Below are positions 22,048 to 35,934 of a DNA stretch of 64,000 nt, piece after piece (within the stretch, counting starts at the first letter, position 1; the number at the start of each line of letters is the position of its first letter). The translations under genes and the position numbers were made by a program. The stretch comes from Penicillium oxalicum. Its lineage: Eukaryota; Ascomycota; Eurotiomycetes; Eurotiales; Aspergillaceae. The stretch spans positions 1,364,001 to 1,428,000 of the forward strand of contig NC_064654.1 in the NCBI RefSeq assembly GCF_001723175.1, written 5' to 3'. The notes beneath the pieces are model-generated. The model did not search any database, was not told the DNA's origin, and was given only the letters and a program-made list of their open reading frames with translations.

Positions 22048-22672
22048 GACGAGGGTTGAAACATTGACGTGAAACTGGGATCAAAGTATACCAAAGAAGG
22101 AAGGCAGGAGAAGGAAAAGGAAGAAAGAGACAGAAACAATCTCTCATATACCATCGCTCCACGTGGGCAATCCTAGCATCATGCATACTTATCCCCTTAT
22201 GACACACTCCCATGACACTACACATTGTACAAAGATACATAATCATGATTTTTCTCCGAGATTAATGCTTCACAAAGTTATTCTTTTATATGTCTCTATT
22301 TTTATTACTTTTGTCCAACTACTGCATTCAGCCAATCTTATTTATTGTTAGCTCTATTTTTTCACTTTACTTTTTTTTCTGTTCCCGCTTTTTGTATATA
22401 TTTATTAAGACTACCTTTAACATGATATTAATGCTCCTGACTTACATTTGGTTCTTTTGGCCTTTTTGATTAATGGTTTATTGCGTCTTCTCGATGGAAT
22501 GTTAGAGATAACGAGGGCTACGCCGGATGACGGGTTGAATTTATAGCTAATGCAGGTGATTGTGCACGGGCGGTACAATATGCTCAGTGATTTAAATTAC
22601 TTCGACTTCAAAGTCTAGCATTTCATGTTGTTACTACTTGACATATAGATGGGCCCTCCAGAGACAAAATCA
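22048..22672. other. AT-rich intergenic spacer
   Basis: Pyrimidine- and AT-rich sequence between convergent 3' ends. Nothing coding is seen. Confidence 0.6.
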
Positions 22673-24283
22673 TCAATTAGACAAGTAGTCTGTCCCGTGT
22701 TCAAAGGCATACAGGAGGTCTTTGTCGTATATCTCTTTGTCCGCCAACTTGCGTCCTGCAATGTCTCCCACGTTCTTTTCAAAGAAGAAGGGCATGACCA
22801 CATATGATTCTTCATCATGTTTGTTACAAAATAAAGGCTTGATATGGTCGGTGAAGATTGTGAACAACCCCGAGGGACTTGAGATCCCCAATGTGTACCA
22901 GAATGCACCCGACTCCCATGTATGATTCAAGATCTCCGAGAGACGGAACGGTGTAAATGCAGCATCATTCTTGCGGCGAGTCAGCTCCTCCTCAGTGACC
23001 AGAGCCTCCATGAATTGTCGACGGACGGGGTCGTATTCCTGGGGAACAATCTCATCCACGCCCTGATCTGTAAGCCAGAATGGAGGCATCATCATTTCGG
23101 TTGGCCGGGAGCAGGCCCATTCAAGGTCCACGAGGCGTTTGATATGCTATTGGGCATCGACGAAGATGTTGTTTTGATGGAGATCAGTGAAACACAGAAC
23201 AAATGGACCTCTTCGAAAACTTCGGTTATAAATCGATTGAAAAACAGTTCGCATGGCAGTCAACACGGAGAGTTGATAAGCACCGTCTCCGAGATTATTA
23301 TCAGGATTGGGTTGATGGCGAAATCAATTGTCATGGACTCCCAACATATCGACTATGTATGAGTCAACGGTCGAGTATGTATCATCACGAGGGATATCGG
23401 TAGATACCCCCTCATTCTCTGGCTGCTATATTTCAATCGAAAGAGGTCGATTTGTCAGATGCAAAAACCCATAGTTGTCGATTGTGAATGAGCCAATTGC
23501 AGGGAGCGGAGATCGACAGAGACCAAGAAAGATTCGGGAGAGATCTCGGAAGAGGTTGGTTCGCAACGTGCAGTCATGTCTCCCTTCCTTCCAAGTGTTG
23601 GAGAGCATTGCTCCTTGGGTTTCATCGACAAATTCAACCAGAATGTACCCGATATCAGCCGGCCCGCTCATGGATATGGCGTCACTGTACTGGTGACGGG
23701 TATAATTTGATGGGACAGGTTTACCCAGCCATGATAAAAGTTTCCGACGTATTAGCCAGAAATAGCAAGAGAATACAGGTATATATCCGACAAGAGTAAA
23801 CTGATCCGTATTTAGCAGCTTTCCCTTTAGACACTGGGATTTATTCGTTCCGTACCACTTCGCCGGTCGATAATGAAAGGCCATAGAGCTGGGGAATAGG
23901 TATTTCTGGACAATTTTCTTGGAGCCAGGCATAGGTCCCCGCTTCACAGCGAATCTTCTCGTCGCTGCTGCCAGGATTAGGGGCCTCGCCGACACGGTAG
24001 GGCAGAGGGAATCGAAGAAGAACTCGTTTGTTTTGCCGGTTGTTCATAGTGATCGGTACACACACATTGAAGCTACCATGAAGCCAATCTTCAATATCTG
24101 AAACTTCGCACATGGCGGGTGATTTCAAGTTGAGATGGTGGGCAACGACTACTTTCATCCAGTCGCGTTTGTCGTGAAGGTGAGCAAAGAACTGGGCCTG
24201 TTGGGAATAATAATGTTGAACTCATCATCTTTGACATCTGAGTAGATGATTTCTCGTCGACGGAGACTTCTCTTCCTGAGCAT
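22673..24283 (-). pseudogene. aminoglycoside-phosphotransferase-like (APH) pseudogene
   Basis: Minus strand, start at 24283 (MLRKRSLRRRE), end at 22673. The APH fold is recognisable: ILVEF-type hinge (YILVEFVDETQGAML), the catalytic loop LCFTDLHQNNIFVD (an HxDxHxxN-like loop, first His replaced) and the following strand VDLEWA. A probable 60-nt intron lies at about 23790-23850. Three lesions are visible. A single-base frameshift lies near 24205-24230. There is a TGA in the place of an Arg codon (near 23330) and a TAG in the place of a Trp codon just after the catalytic loop (near 23148). Fungal APH-like genes of this type are numerous and of unknown substrate. The right-hand segment (22673-23131) remains open. 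Confidence 0.75.
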
Positions 24284-26460
24284 CGCGTCAAATATCAAAT
24301 CGCTTCGTTACTACGTAGAATCAATATCACTCAGTCAGGGGTCGACCAACATGATTGTATCACATACGATGGTCTCGGCTACATGATTTATCAAGTGGTT
24401 ACGATTTGGAACTGTACTGATGATTGGGGGCATATCAAGCAAGAATCTACAGTTCCAGGTCTGAAAGTCAAGGTCACTTTCATTTAAAACTCACTCATGA
24501 ATTAGATTCGTTCCACGAGAGGACCTTTCCGGTAGTCTTCTAGCTAAAAAATCCAGCTATTTCATACTAAATGAGCCCCACAATCGTGCTATCATCAACA
24601 ATGCAACTAGACTCGATAAACCCGCTACGCATGAATCTAAGATCTATCACAAATGATATCTGAATTCAGGATGTCCGCTTCAAACAGATCGATTCGACTA
24701 TTACTGAGCGTGGCGGGGTCCGGCTCATTTTGAGGCCGATCCAATGTTGACGAGCCAGGCTAAAACACGACAATCTTGGCAACGAGCTCCATCAGGTCAG
24801 CTAAAGAATGCATACCTTTAAATTTCGCCGCGTGTCAGATGACTTGATAGCAATACTGATGAGATACCGGAAAGTACCAAGGATCTGATCAACTACGCCC
24901 GGGCTAAGCTGTGACATCATGTCCTGGAAACATATCAACAAGAGCAGTCTATACTGTCAAATATCTGGCTCTCCGTGTCAAAGTCCCTCGCTAAATAAGA
25001 ATCATTTTGAGCCCGGCGAGGCTGAGAGTGAACGATCCACAATAGCAGGTAATAGCGCGTCTGGCATGGGACGTATGATAACATGTAGATTGTACTGATT
25101 TATCTCTTGTACAAAGTATTTAAATCCCGGGCTTCTTCGCTCCTCATGTTGTTTCGTATGGAGATATGGTCTACTTCTGATCGGGCTCGAAACTCGACTG
25201 ACTCTTTATCAAATGGATGTTATTGAGCAAGTCGAATTTTGGAAGGAATGAAAATTATTGGCTGACACACTAGCCTAAAGGCTGCATGCGGAGAGACGGG
25301 AAAACTATCTATTGGATTGTTCAAAGGATCTTGTTAAATCGAATTTACATAGATCTATATGCTACTTACCTAGTAAGATGTGAACATGATTAAAGACGCT
25401 TCGTTTTGACCAATGATGATCCATTATAGGTAGTCTTATTTCTTCATGCTTTTCTGACGACCGTACCTATGTACTCTACTAGTATACTTGGATCAAATAG
25501 CACCAGGCTTTGAGTACGGAAAGCTCCACGACCAAAGACCTCGTGGTTCACTTAGTAAAGGGAGATAGCCAAATGCACCGTCTGTAGTGTTTTAGGACTG
25601 AGTAGTGCGCATATCGTGATAATTTCATCGGTCGAGGCCGAGACATTCCATTCTATCGCTTGGCTTGACGAGTTCGTAGTCTAAATGGGGCACGAGCAAG
25701 TTTATGTACATTGGAGCTACTTGTACACATATGCATCCCTCATTCATCTTGTCAAACATTATTCATAAGTATCATGTCTTTGCCAAACCTGGTTCTGCAA
25801 CCAGTGTTACTGTACAGCAAAAAGTCACCCTTCGCAAAAAAAAAATGGAATGGCCCTGGTGCCTTCCTCCCCTCACGCCTCGTTCAATCTTCAAACGCAG
25901 AGATCGTCCGAGATTGTCCTGCCTGCTACACAAGATAATCAGACATTGTGAAAACCAGGCACAAGGGATCAGAAGAGGCAACCCTGGGCCATTACCAAGT
26001 AAACAAGACCAAAGGGCGTTCCCCGCGCGGCGTGGATGCCCAAGACTCGCCGTAAATAGCACAACAGGTATGAAAATCCGGAGCCTTGCCCTCGGAAAAA
26101 AAAAGGAAAAGGGAAAGAGTAAAAGAAGAGACAAGGCTAAACCGGGAAGAAGGCTGGTAAATCACAGAGGGAGGACAGGTTGAGTCCATATCAAATGTTA
26201 CAAATGTCACGTCTGCAAATGAACCGGAAACAAAGGAAAGAGGACGAGAGAATCGGGCCGAGGCGCAAAGGCAAGAAGGGAAAAACCATAGTAACAACTC
26301 CGACCTCGCAAAGATGCCACCCGTATAGGAGATCTCGGGGAATTGAGAAAGACGAAAAAAAGAAAAAGGCGACTTGGAAAAGACAAGGAGAGAAGAAAGA
26401 AACCGAGGTGAAAGAAAAGAAAATCAAAGCAAAACAAAACAAAGAAAAAAGACACCCAAA
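24284..26460. other. intergenic, no gene seen
   Basis: AT-rich sequence without convincing frames. The last 700 bases (25700-26460) are A-rich and purine-rich in the plus strand and would be the 3' flank of the phosphatase gene. Confidence 0.5.
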
Positions 26461-28129
26461 TCAAACCTGGTTCATTAATTTCTGTCGGATCAATTCTTGC
26501 GTCACGCTATCAATCCCAATCCTCTCCAGATACCCCTTCACACCGCCGTATTTCTTTTCCAAAAAAGCAATCATCTCCGGGACGTAATCTGGTGGACACC
26601 TCGTGTACTCCTCGCCCAGACCCAGAACTCGAATCTCGCGCATCCGTTCTTCGAATTCCGGTACCAGCTCTAGTTCCGATCGGCCATAGTCGTCGGCCAT
26701 TGCGTCCATGCGCACCCCGACGAGGAGGAGCAAGAGGAGAATGATGATCCCGGTGCGATCCTTCCCTTGCGTGCAGTGGATGAGGACGGGGTATGCGGCG
26801 GAGGTGGCAAGGGTGGTGAAAATGGTGCGGAATTCGGACATGCTGGACTCGAGGGAGTCCTGGGCAAGACCAATCAGCCCGCGGGGTCGCATGACGGTTT
26901 CGCCAATGATGCGGATGGCGTCTGCGCGATAGCCGGTGACAGCCAGGGTGATGACTCGGCTGTTTAGAAAGATTAGCATGTGTTCGTGATCGATCATTGA
27001 ATCCAAGATCAAAACTCTCCACTGATAAGCAAGAGGCGAGGGATCAATGCGAGAAATATGAGAGGGGAAAAAGAAATCAACAACAATGCGACAAAATAAG
27101 ACAGGCAGTCATGGTCGGTCAAGACCAACTCGTGGACTTGAGCACACGCCCCAGAGGAGAAAGGAGTGATGCTCTGGCCGGGTATACGGCGCATCGGTTC
27201 ACGTGCACAGTTGATCTGATCTGATTTGCGAGGGACGGGGATCGATTGGATGCAAGATCCAATTGATTTGATGCAAGGGTGTGCAGGCCCAACGTACAGA
27301 TAACTCATCCAATCGAGTCTGCTCAGCAGTGCTCGCTCAAATGCCTTGCCGGTGAGGCTGATAAAGAGATGTTGTGATTCGGGGATCTTGCAGATATGCT
27401 CGTCCGGGTTCGCGGGGACGGGGATTTTGGTCAAGTCGGCTTCTTGGGGGGTGGCGCCCGCGGTGGCCATCTCGGTCCGCCGTTTACGAGTGGCCATCTG
27501 GTGTTCTGTTCTGTGAGATTGGGTATGAGCTCATTTGCCTTGTTTCCATTCCCGTTCAAATAGCCCCAGACAGGGGTCACGGTTCACTGGTCTGTCTTCA
27601 TATGAAGCAGAGGTGGAGGAAGTAGTCGACATACTGGGAGCGGAGGTCAATGACGGTCGCAAGGTGGAGTTCCTCGGCAAGGCGCCGTTTATCGCGTTCA
27701 GATGCATCGTCGGGCTATGGTGGAGAGAACAAAGGCGTCAGTCCATCAACACGCAAGTGTGGTTCAGTGGTGTTGCCCGCTTCTTCCTATCGCAGACCTC
27801 GCAGACTTGGCAGACACATGGTGCTTGTTGCGCGCATTTCCAAGCTTCGGCTCAGTTCCCTCGGCTCGAGGTGGAGAAAATCTTACCCTGGCACTGCGGT
27901 ACAATACGCCTTCTTTCAAGATTCTGGATTTCGCATTAGCGCGCATTCTTCTCTTTCCCCCCCCATAGGTCGAATGACGCCAGAGTCAATTTGCCCTGCG
28001 ACGAAGAAGAAACAGAACATACTCGGAGCCGCAGAAATGATTGATTGTCCTCCCGACATCCCGAAAATTGATGATGTTATCGAACGGGCGATCGGGTGAA
28101 TCGAGATCGATGCTAGATTGACGACCCAT
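26461..28129 (-). CDS. tyrosine/serine protein phosphatase (CX5R family, Y_phosphatase3 type)
   Basis: Five exons on the minus strand: 28129-28023, 27923-27887, 27714-27635, 27510-27298 and 26959-26461. All phases agree, giving 311 aa. The active-site loop HCTQGKDRTG carries Cys208 and Arg214. Family landmarks come in order: INFRDVGRTIN (about residues 25-35), LKEGVLYRSARPDDAS, ATVIDLRSQ, RPRGLIGLAQDSL and the CX5R loop. This is the PF13350-like family of fungal and bacterial Tyr/Ser phosphatases, some of which also act on phosphoinositides. Exon 2 is only 37 nt. The last intron (338 nt) is long for this genome, so another small exon there cannot be excluded. Substrate unknown. Confidence 0.88.
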
Positions 28130-30759
28130 GACGAACACGCACCCAGAGTGGTGAAGAACAGTGGAAGGCCAGCGGTCGACGAGGCACCACGAGAGATGCG
28201 CAAAAATGAGTGGTAGAGTGAATGGGTTTCAGGTCTGAGAGGGTGATGCCACGGTCGAGGGAGGGGAGGAGAGGTGGAATTTCACCGAAAGGAAGAGAGA
28301 GAGAGAGAAAGGTAAAGAAAAGTACCCGAGTTCAGCAGGAAGAAAAAAGCAAGAAAAAGGTTGGAAGACGAGAAAAGAGCAAGAGTCATGTCAGAAGTAG
28401 AAATGGTGACCTGTTGCGCATCCATTTCCTCTTTTGCGATCGACCAGTCGTCGTCCCAAAGTATCAAAGGCCCCTCTTACCACTCCCAAAAAGATAATTG
28501 GATTCATTAAAAATTAAAAAAAAAATCCCATAAAATGCCACAAATCCAGCATCAAATCCCCCCAAAGCACGAAAAAAAAAGAGGTGGTCGGTGCCTCGTC
28601 AACAGACAATCCAGGCCGCGACACAAGTGGAGACCCCACGGACCTCGTCCACACTTGACCAACTGGTACGGAAGTGGATGAGAGTGGGAAAGGTGCCAGT
28701 GTGGGCGTGATCCATCGATCCTGTACGCTGGATGCCGTACAGGGTACATGGTACCGGCGACAAAGTGTACAATCTACATGCTTGGCAGGCTGTAGACAAT
28801 TCCATCAGGGCCATGGCCGGGCAGCCGAATCGCCCGAGTGGAGAACGGGATGATATCAGCGACGAATTCAAAGTCGACTGTACACGCGCCTCGTGCGACG
28901 GGAGGCGGAGGAACCCATGGTCACCACGGAGAGACAGTCGACCGCCGAACAAGGAAGATCAGGTACAGAGAACCACCGCAGGGGTCCTCTCCACAGTCTG
29001 TCATCGTCTGGGTGAGGTTAGCACCGGTGTATCGATATCCTGAGACAGAAGTACCGATGGCGAGGTCGCACGGTCTCTCTCTCCTCTCTCTCTCCATGGG
29101 CCCGATGGGCAGATACGGGAAGCCCCATCGGGTGGAGATGCAGAAACCATCTCGAAGCAGACGCATGGCATCCTTCCCGATCGAAACGAGGGTACATTGT
29201 ACACGACGGGTACATCATCTGACATACTGGAGAAACGGGAATCTTGATTCTAGGGATGAACTCATGGAGTACTGGAACATTTGTGGCACCGATACATCTG
29301 ACGTACGACAAAGGACAAACGATGAGCATGTCGTTCCAACCAGACGGCCGTGAGCAGGCCGATCAGGGTTGGAACTCAAGAGTATTCCTCAGAAGCCTAG
29401 AAATCTGATGGGATGATAGATCAGACTGGTGCTGGTGCTCCCATTCTCCTCTTCGGAATCCAGAGTCCAACCTCTTCTCATTTCAAAAAAAAAAACACAC
29501 GAAGTCGTGTGTGTTGGATTGGGCGGGACCATTTGGGGGAGGGGGACCAAAAGGATCGGCCTGTCAAAAGGGAAAGGGGACCCGTGGACGTCAGCGTGCT
29601 GACCAAAAGTAGCGGTGGACGTTGGGCAGAAAACAAGGAAATGAGACTTTACAGTGTAGAGTCACTAGAGTGTCGTAGGGTCTACACCTACACGGAGGAA
29701 GAGGCCAAAAGGGAGGGGGGGGGCGCAAAGAGAGGAAAGAGAAATAATACAAATCACCATTCCGAAGAGGTGCATCCCACACGGTCTAGAAGTCCGAGAA
29801 TCGGGACAGCAAAATAAACGAGGCTCCACGCTCGACGATCACACGTTCGGAAAAGGTGGATTTATCAACGGTGACCACCAGACAAGTAGGAGATCCACCA
29901 CTACCGACACGTAGATGGAGCGCGCACCGGGGTGTGGACTTTGTCACCGCGTGAGCATATCGGTAATGGTACATACTTGAATAAGATCCGACATTCATCG
30001 AAATGGATCAAGCAAAGCAAGTGGACATTGAACCGATAGAGAACTTGTCAAAGTAAGAATGTCGAACGATCCAGAGTAGTCCCCAGACGGACTCTACTTC
30101 TGACTTTTTTTCCCCGGAGGAATCTCCATGCGCCATCCATGGATGAGATCAAGGATGGAGGCTCCACCACCCGAGCTTAGGCCAGTTGGTTGATCGCTCA
30201 TCTTTTTTTGTTTTGGTCCAGGCTACGAGGGTAGAGAGAGCCCAGGATTTGTGTACATCGTGATTCATTCAACGTGGTCCCTATGGCATGGAAAAGCGAC
30301 TTGGTTCCCTGCTGGCCGTGTGACGGTGTACATCATCCGTCACGAGTCATGACCCAAACACTACATCCGGGTCTTTCATCTCTGTTCGACCTTGACTGGC
30401 ACAATGAGGATTCAAAGATGAGTAGCCGTCCAGGTCGTACACTAGACACGCTGTACCAAGTGTGTAAGGGAATGAACCGTACCTTTGATTCCGTGGTTTT
30501 CATTTTATTGATTATTTTGACGGTTCAAAGATTCCCGTTGACCTTCCTGAATGGCATCCACTTTTCCACCGCTTCTTTGCCCGCCAGTCTCTCAACTTCC
30601 AAAGTGGACACGGTCCATCCCAACGGGGGGATTGCTATCGTGACGGTGTGTATGCCTCCCCTCTCTCCTTCACCTCCTCTTCGCGGCCTCCGACTCCACT
30701 CTCTCCACTCCACAGAAGTACAGCTACACCCTCCAAACACACAACACGTTCCTCCGAAT
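28130..30759. other. long intergenic spacer rich in GTAC words
   Basis: 2.6 kb between the phosphatase start and the lacC 3' end. No frame is convincing. TGTACA/GGTACC-type palindromes recur (for example around 28735-28790 and 29190-29215), and there are C- or A-runs and a CT-rich stretch at about 29070-29095. It must hold the phosphatase promoter. Confidence 0.45.
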
Positions 30760-33700
30760 TCATACATACGACCCACGATCATTCTTCCACTGCGGCTGCA
30801 GGTACGACCAATCCTGGTTAAAGTCGAATCCAGTGCGGTAGGCTCCATACGGAACCAGTTCCAGCCGATCGAGGGCGGCACCGCGGTCGGTCAACGCCCA
30901 CAGACTGATCGCCAGCGTGTTCTCCCCGCGATTGTTGATGATCCCCGGCGGGAAAGGGAACAGCGTCTGGGGCCCAATATGTGGCAGATAGTGCCCAAAC
31001 TGGTATCCGTTCATGAAGACCTGCACCACTGCCGCTGTATCCGCCGCCGACCCCAGCTGCAGTCCGATCGGCACGTCCAGATCTTCATCCAGATGGAGCT
31101 TGAAGGTCGTGGTGTAGAATCGGCCCGTTGCGTTCGACACTCCCTCCAGTGGGGAGGAGGTGCCCGCATGCTTCGGCGGCTGGTAGCCCGGAAGATGCCA
31201 GCCCATGCGTTCGCCGTACAGGCCACCCTCATTCATCGGCCCGCGGACGGGATCGATATTGGCGCCGCCGGCATTGCCTTGAAGTCGCCAGGAGGTGAAA
31301 GTCCCTCCACCCAGCAGGGTTGCGCCGAGGATGCCGCGTGGGTTCTGTGCGCCGGCCGGTCGGACGTTGTCCTCATCGTGGCCGGTATAGTCCGTCACGA
31401 TGGTCAGAACGTTGTCGCGGTCTCGGAGCGAAGAATGGTTAAACGCCAGTTCGGCCGAGGTTGAGGCGGCACTGGGGGAACCCAAAGCACCGCCGACGTA
31501 CGCTCCGTTCAACCAGGCGGCCCAGCCCGCGGCCGCTCCGTTCTGCACGGTCACATTGGCCCCAGTCGCATTGCGGCCGTCGAATCGACCTCGATAGATC
31601 TTGGTGCCTGCATGGTAGCCATAGTCACCCGAATACAACACGGGGAGGGTGAGTGGCTTGACCGAGTTGACCGAGCTGCTCTTGTTGCACACCGTCCATC
31701 TGGAGTCGTCATAGTCGGGTTGGATCTCCGGAAGCGTGTCTTGGGACTTCCACGAGGTCAGAGTTGGCAAGGAGATGCGGGCATCCTCCGCACCGGGGAC
31801 GGTTCCGATAAGACTGCCGTACGGCGTCTTCTTAGTAGGGATGTTCTTTCCATTCCACCTGATCTTCTTGGCTTTGGAGGTTCCGGGGTATACTCTGGAA
31901 GAAGGGAGAAAAAAAGAGAAGTTGGTTTAGTAAATCGTCCCAAGACACATCCCCTTCGAAGCAAGCACTTACTCAATAGTTGTGGTCTTTGCATTATCAC
32001 CCGTCAGAGCCACACGGTCGTGCGTCAATTCCGCCTCGCGAACTAGATACGGCCCAATCGCGAGAACCTGCTGGCTAGGAGACACGATAGGGTTGGATGT
32101 CGTTGGCACGGCGAAGAAGTTCCAAGCCGTCTCCTTGTCCAGCAAATAGAGAAGCACGCCATTCGAGAACTGAATCACCGTCGTTCCCTGGCCCTGAACA
32201 TACGAGTATTCCGTTCCCGCTGTGGATGCGGTGGAGGTGAGGTTTGAATTACCAAAGGTTTTGAACGTCAATTTGGCAGGAGGATTCTTGAAGGCGAAGA
32301 CCCCCTTCTGTCCAATGTTCAAGTAGAAGACAATCACGTCCACATCGAGCGTCGCATAGCTCACAATTTCGGCCGAGGAATACAGCAAGCTCGATGCTTT
32401 GCCGACCTCGTAGTCGGTGACGATGATCTTGCTTTGGCGTCCGGCCAACTCAATATCGGGGATGGTAATAGATCCTGAAAGAGCCCAATTCATCGTCAAT
32501 CCATACGTTTAACCCAAAAAGAAACGGAAGCATGGGGGGATCAAAATGCAGATTGCAAAATGCAAAAAGAAAAAAAAAAACAAGCCTGAACAAAATACTT
32601 CCACATACCAGCCGAAGTGTTCACACTCAAGTCAAACGTGGTCACGTCTCGAGACTGACTCTGATCATGAGCCAACACGTAGAAACCAGCTTGGGTCTTG
32701 GGGTTGCGCAACGCCCACGTGTAGATGCTGTTATCACTCGTATACCCCGTACCATTTCCCTCCATCTCCGTCTGCAGCAGCCCGGACGAGACTCGTGTAA
32801 ACAGCCCAATCAACTTGGTCTGCTTGAGCTTATCCTGAATCTCTCTCGTCTCCCTCAACGGTGCCGAATAGTCGTACGAGGTATACACCACCGGAGCCGC
32901 CGAATGGCCCCAATTTGTCCCGCCAAACACCATATACAGACTCTGCAACGTGATCCTCGACCCGATATTATTCTTGTAATAAACATCGGCAAACTCGGGC
33001 GAATGCTCCGCGGCACATTGATCGTAGAAAAACCCACCCCACGGCTGAAACCACCCGCCCTCAAACTCAGGCACATACTCGGGCTGCGTATACGAATAGT
33101 TCTGAAACCACTCGTAATAAGTCCGCACCAGACGGAATCCCGAGTCCGGATTCGTACACGACAACCCACCCGGATACGAATCCAATCCGTACACGTTCAC
33201 CGCACCGCCAACATCCTGGTAATCAGTCGACCAGCTTTGTGACCGCATGCCCTTTTCGTTATGTGTGCTCGGCACCACGATCCCAGCCTCGTCAAAGGCC
33301 GCCGCAATCTGCTCCATGTACTTGACAACGGTGTTATCCGCGGTGTGGGAGTTTTCTTGGAGTTCGTTCTCGTGCTGGTTGAGAATCACCGGTCCACCCT
33401 TGGTGATTTGGTTGTCGGCGATGATCTTGCCAATCTTCTCGATCCACGGGTACCATTTGGCGTAGTATTTCGGGTCGCTGGTGCGTTCGGACCCCATTTG
33501 GCCATTGGATGCCCAGAGGGCGAACCCCCCCGCGGAGGTTTCGGCGTTGACGTAGGGACCGGCGCGAGCAATCACGTACAGACCGGCTTGTTTGGCGTAG
33601 TCGAAAACGCGTTGGATATCGTGGGCACCATGTTCAAAGTCAAAAGTGTCTTCCGACGCCGAGTGGAAGCTCCAGAAGAAGTAGACTATTGTTCATGGAA

Positions 33701-34036
33701 TGAAGGCATTAGCATACGCAGGGATCAACTGGAAAGCGCCTCTCTGCTCATGAAGAGAGAAAAAACGGAAGGAAGGAAAGAAAGAAAGAAAAACTCACGA
33801 GACACAGCATTAAACCCATTCGCTCTCAGCTTCTGAAATACATCCAGCCATAGCTCCGGAACAGGTAATCGCATATAGTGGAATTCACCCGCAAAAACAA
33901 ACAACCTCTCGCCCTTGACAGACAAACTATACTTGTCCCACGTCACATCTGTCGTCTTGCCATTATCCGTCGCAGAGGCCCAAAGACTCGACAGAGCTCC
34001 GCATAGTAGCAGGGGCAGAAATGCGAAGAATCGCAT
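30760..34036 (-). CDS. lacC: secreted GH35 beta-galactosidase, LacC type
   Basis: Four exons on the minus strand: 34036-33799, 33685-32609, 32474-31973 and 31894-30760. Phases agree, giving 983 aa, a usual length for fungal GH35. It hydrolyses terminal beta-galactosides (lactose, galactan side chains) outside the cell. The start at 34036 gives a clean signal peptide ([17 protein letters not shown], cleavage near Ala20-Ala22); an upstream in-frame ATG at 34072 would bury it. The catalytic pair is present: acid/base Glu187 in NQHENELQ and nucleophile Glu286 in [14 protein letters not shown]-terminal jelly-roll domains contain [18 protein letters not shown] and GYQFGHYLP. Many NxS/T glycosylation sites are present. 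The sequence matches my memory of Aspergillus LacC better than LacA. CreA-type sites lie upstream. Confidence 0.92.
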
Positions 34037-34309
34037 TTTCCAAAGCTTCACAATCGGAATGTCTGTTTGCACATGTAGTCATGCAAAAGTACTCGTGCTG
34101 ACAGTGGACTGGACACGGGCGATAGGAAATCTCCGTCTGATCTTGTCACGACTTTTTTTTTTTGGCTTCCTCAGCATATGTCGGTATTAATCCTTTCAGT
34201 TCACCTCGGGACTCGCTGCAGCGATGCCCCGGCCATGGACTTGAAACAATTGGATTGGTGGATGTTTTGCAGGAGTAATTCGACCATTTAGGCAATTCTC
34301 CTGCAGATT

Positions 34310-34360
34310 GCGGGGGGGTTGCAATTTAGCATGCATTTGGTGGAGGGGCGTGCAGCGGGG
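34310..34360. promoter_or_regulatory. cluster of putative CreA sites upstream of lacC
   Basis: Three matches to the CreA consensus SYGGRG lie 274-324 bp upstream of the lacC start: GCGGGG at 34310-34315, GTGGAG at 34340-34345 and GCGGGG at 34355-34360. CreA mediates glucose repression in Aspergillus, and clustered sites are the functional form. The motif is short and common, so this is suggestive only. Confidence 0.35.
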
Positions 34361-34934
34361 GTTGGGAGGCGTTTGCATTTCCGACGCTCAGTCTCAATCG
34401 GAAAAGACAAGTGGTGCGTGCTCGATCATCAAATGAACATTGTTCAATTCTGTAGTGGACGTGACCACAAAGACACCACAGTGTGTCTGTGAGAAGAGAC
34501 AGAGAGTCGGATCGTTCTAATGTCCTCACCTGTCAGCCTCGGCACCAGTAAGACCGATAAATCGATTGTTGCCCTACTTCCGACCACTCCTTGGCATGAG
34601 ACCCATGTCACTCAATGTATTAGTGAACTCGAAAAGGAAAAAGAAAAAGTAAACACTATGAAGCATGACCATGAATTAACGCATTAATTAGGGAGATTCG
34701 TGTATCTCAACAATGATAAACAGCTCGATACTATCAAATCAAGAACCCTGGGTAACTCTCCCGACCCATGCGCCACCGTCCAGAAAATCCACCCAAGGTT
34801 AAAAACGGCGTGGGAAAAAATCCAAAAAAAAAAAAAAAAATCAATAGCACCGTCAAATTCAAGGAAAGCAGAAAAACAGAAACACGGGGCCAAACAAAGC
34901 CGAGCCTTCATCGTCTCATCATCAATTTCATTAT

Positions 34935-35934
34935 TTAGAGATCTTCGGAAAATCTCGATTCGCGGTGACTGTGAGAATCACTCAGAACTGGGGGTGCGGG
35001 TAAACCTTGCCCAGCAGCGCTATCACGGAGATTCTGCAGCTCGGCGTTATACTCGCCCTGGCCTTGATCGCGCTTAGTGTGGGATCCATTCGTCTTCGCA
35101 TCCTGGGAGTTGCGAGAGAGGGTGTTCTTCAAACTCTGCCGAAAGCGTGACCTCTTTCCAGCATTGATGTTCTTGCTACTCTCATCCGACTCTTCCATGA
35201 AATACGATCGCTCATCGTCGTCGGTGGCTCCATGCTCAGATGAGACATCTGCGTTGCCCATAGACCGAGATCGAGGGATCCCGGTCCCGGACGCTGCTCG
35301 TCCTGTCAGAGCAGCGCCCCCACTGAACCCAACCTCACTGTCCGAGTTGTACTCGGGGCCAGGTTGATGAGGGTACAGGGGCTGCGGCTCACTTGTCCGA
35401 CGGATTAATCGATCACGGAACCAAGTCTTCAATTTCGAATCCGCGCGAGGACTGCTGACAGGCTGGGAGGTTGGCGGGACCGACAGGCCTCCTGTTGCTG
35501 CGGCGTCTCGCGATCTGATCTGTGAGGGGTGCGCACCAATCATGCCATTGTCGGTAGGCTCGCGCGAGATGCTGACAGGAGGTGAGATAGGAGCCATATT
35601 ATTGGATCGCATCGGCGTGACAATGGGACTGGCAGTAGCAGGCTCATCGTCACCTGTCGGGACGGTGTCGGCTTGCCGGTCTGTCCGAGTCGCTACCATG
35701 GGCTCTGGTTCTGCAGCGGCAGAAGCGGCTGCAGGCCGTGACATTGTGTCTTCCTCTGGTAGCTGATCCTCTGGTCTTGCGACAGCTGGAACCTGGCCTG
35801 GGGATTCATCATTATTAGCGGACTCCTCTTCCTGTAGCTTGCTCTTCCGCTTCCACATGAACAGCTTCAAGCCCTTGCTGCCACGCTTCTCGTGGTTCGC
35901 TGTACAATACCAAAGTTAACCAAATGTCAATTCA

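Noticed and set aside
26180..26587. Lys-rich plus-strand frame at the phosphatase 3' end
   Set aside because: It is antisense A-rich 3' flank, giving poly-Lys/Glu without a motif.
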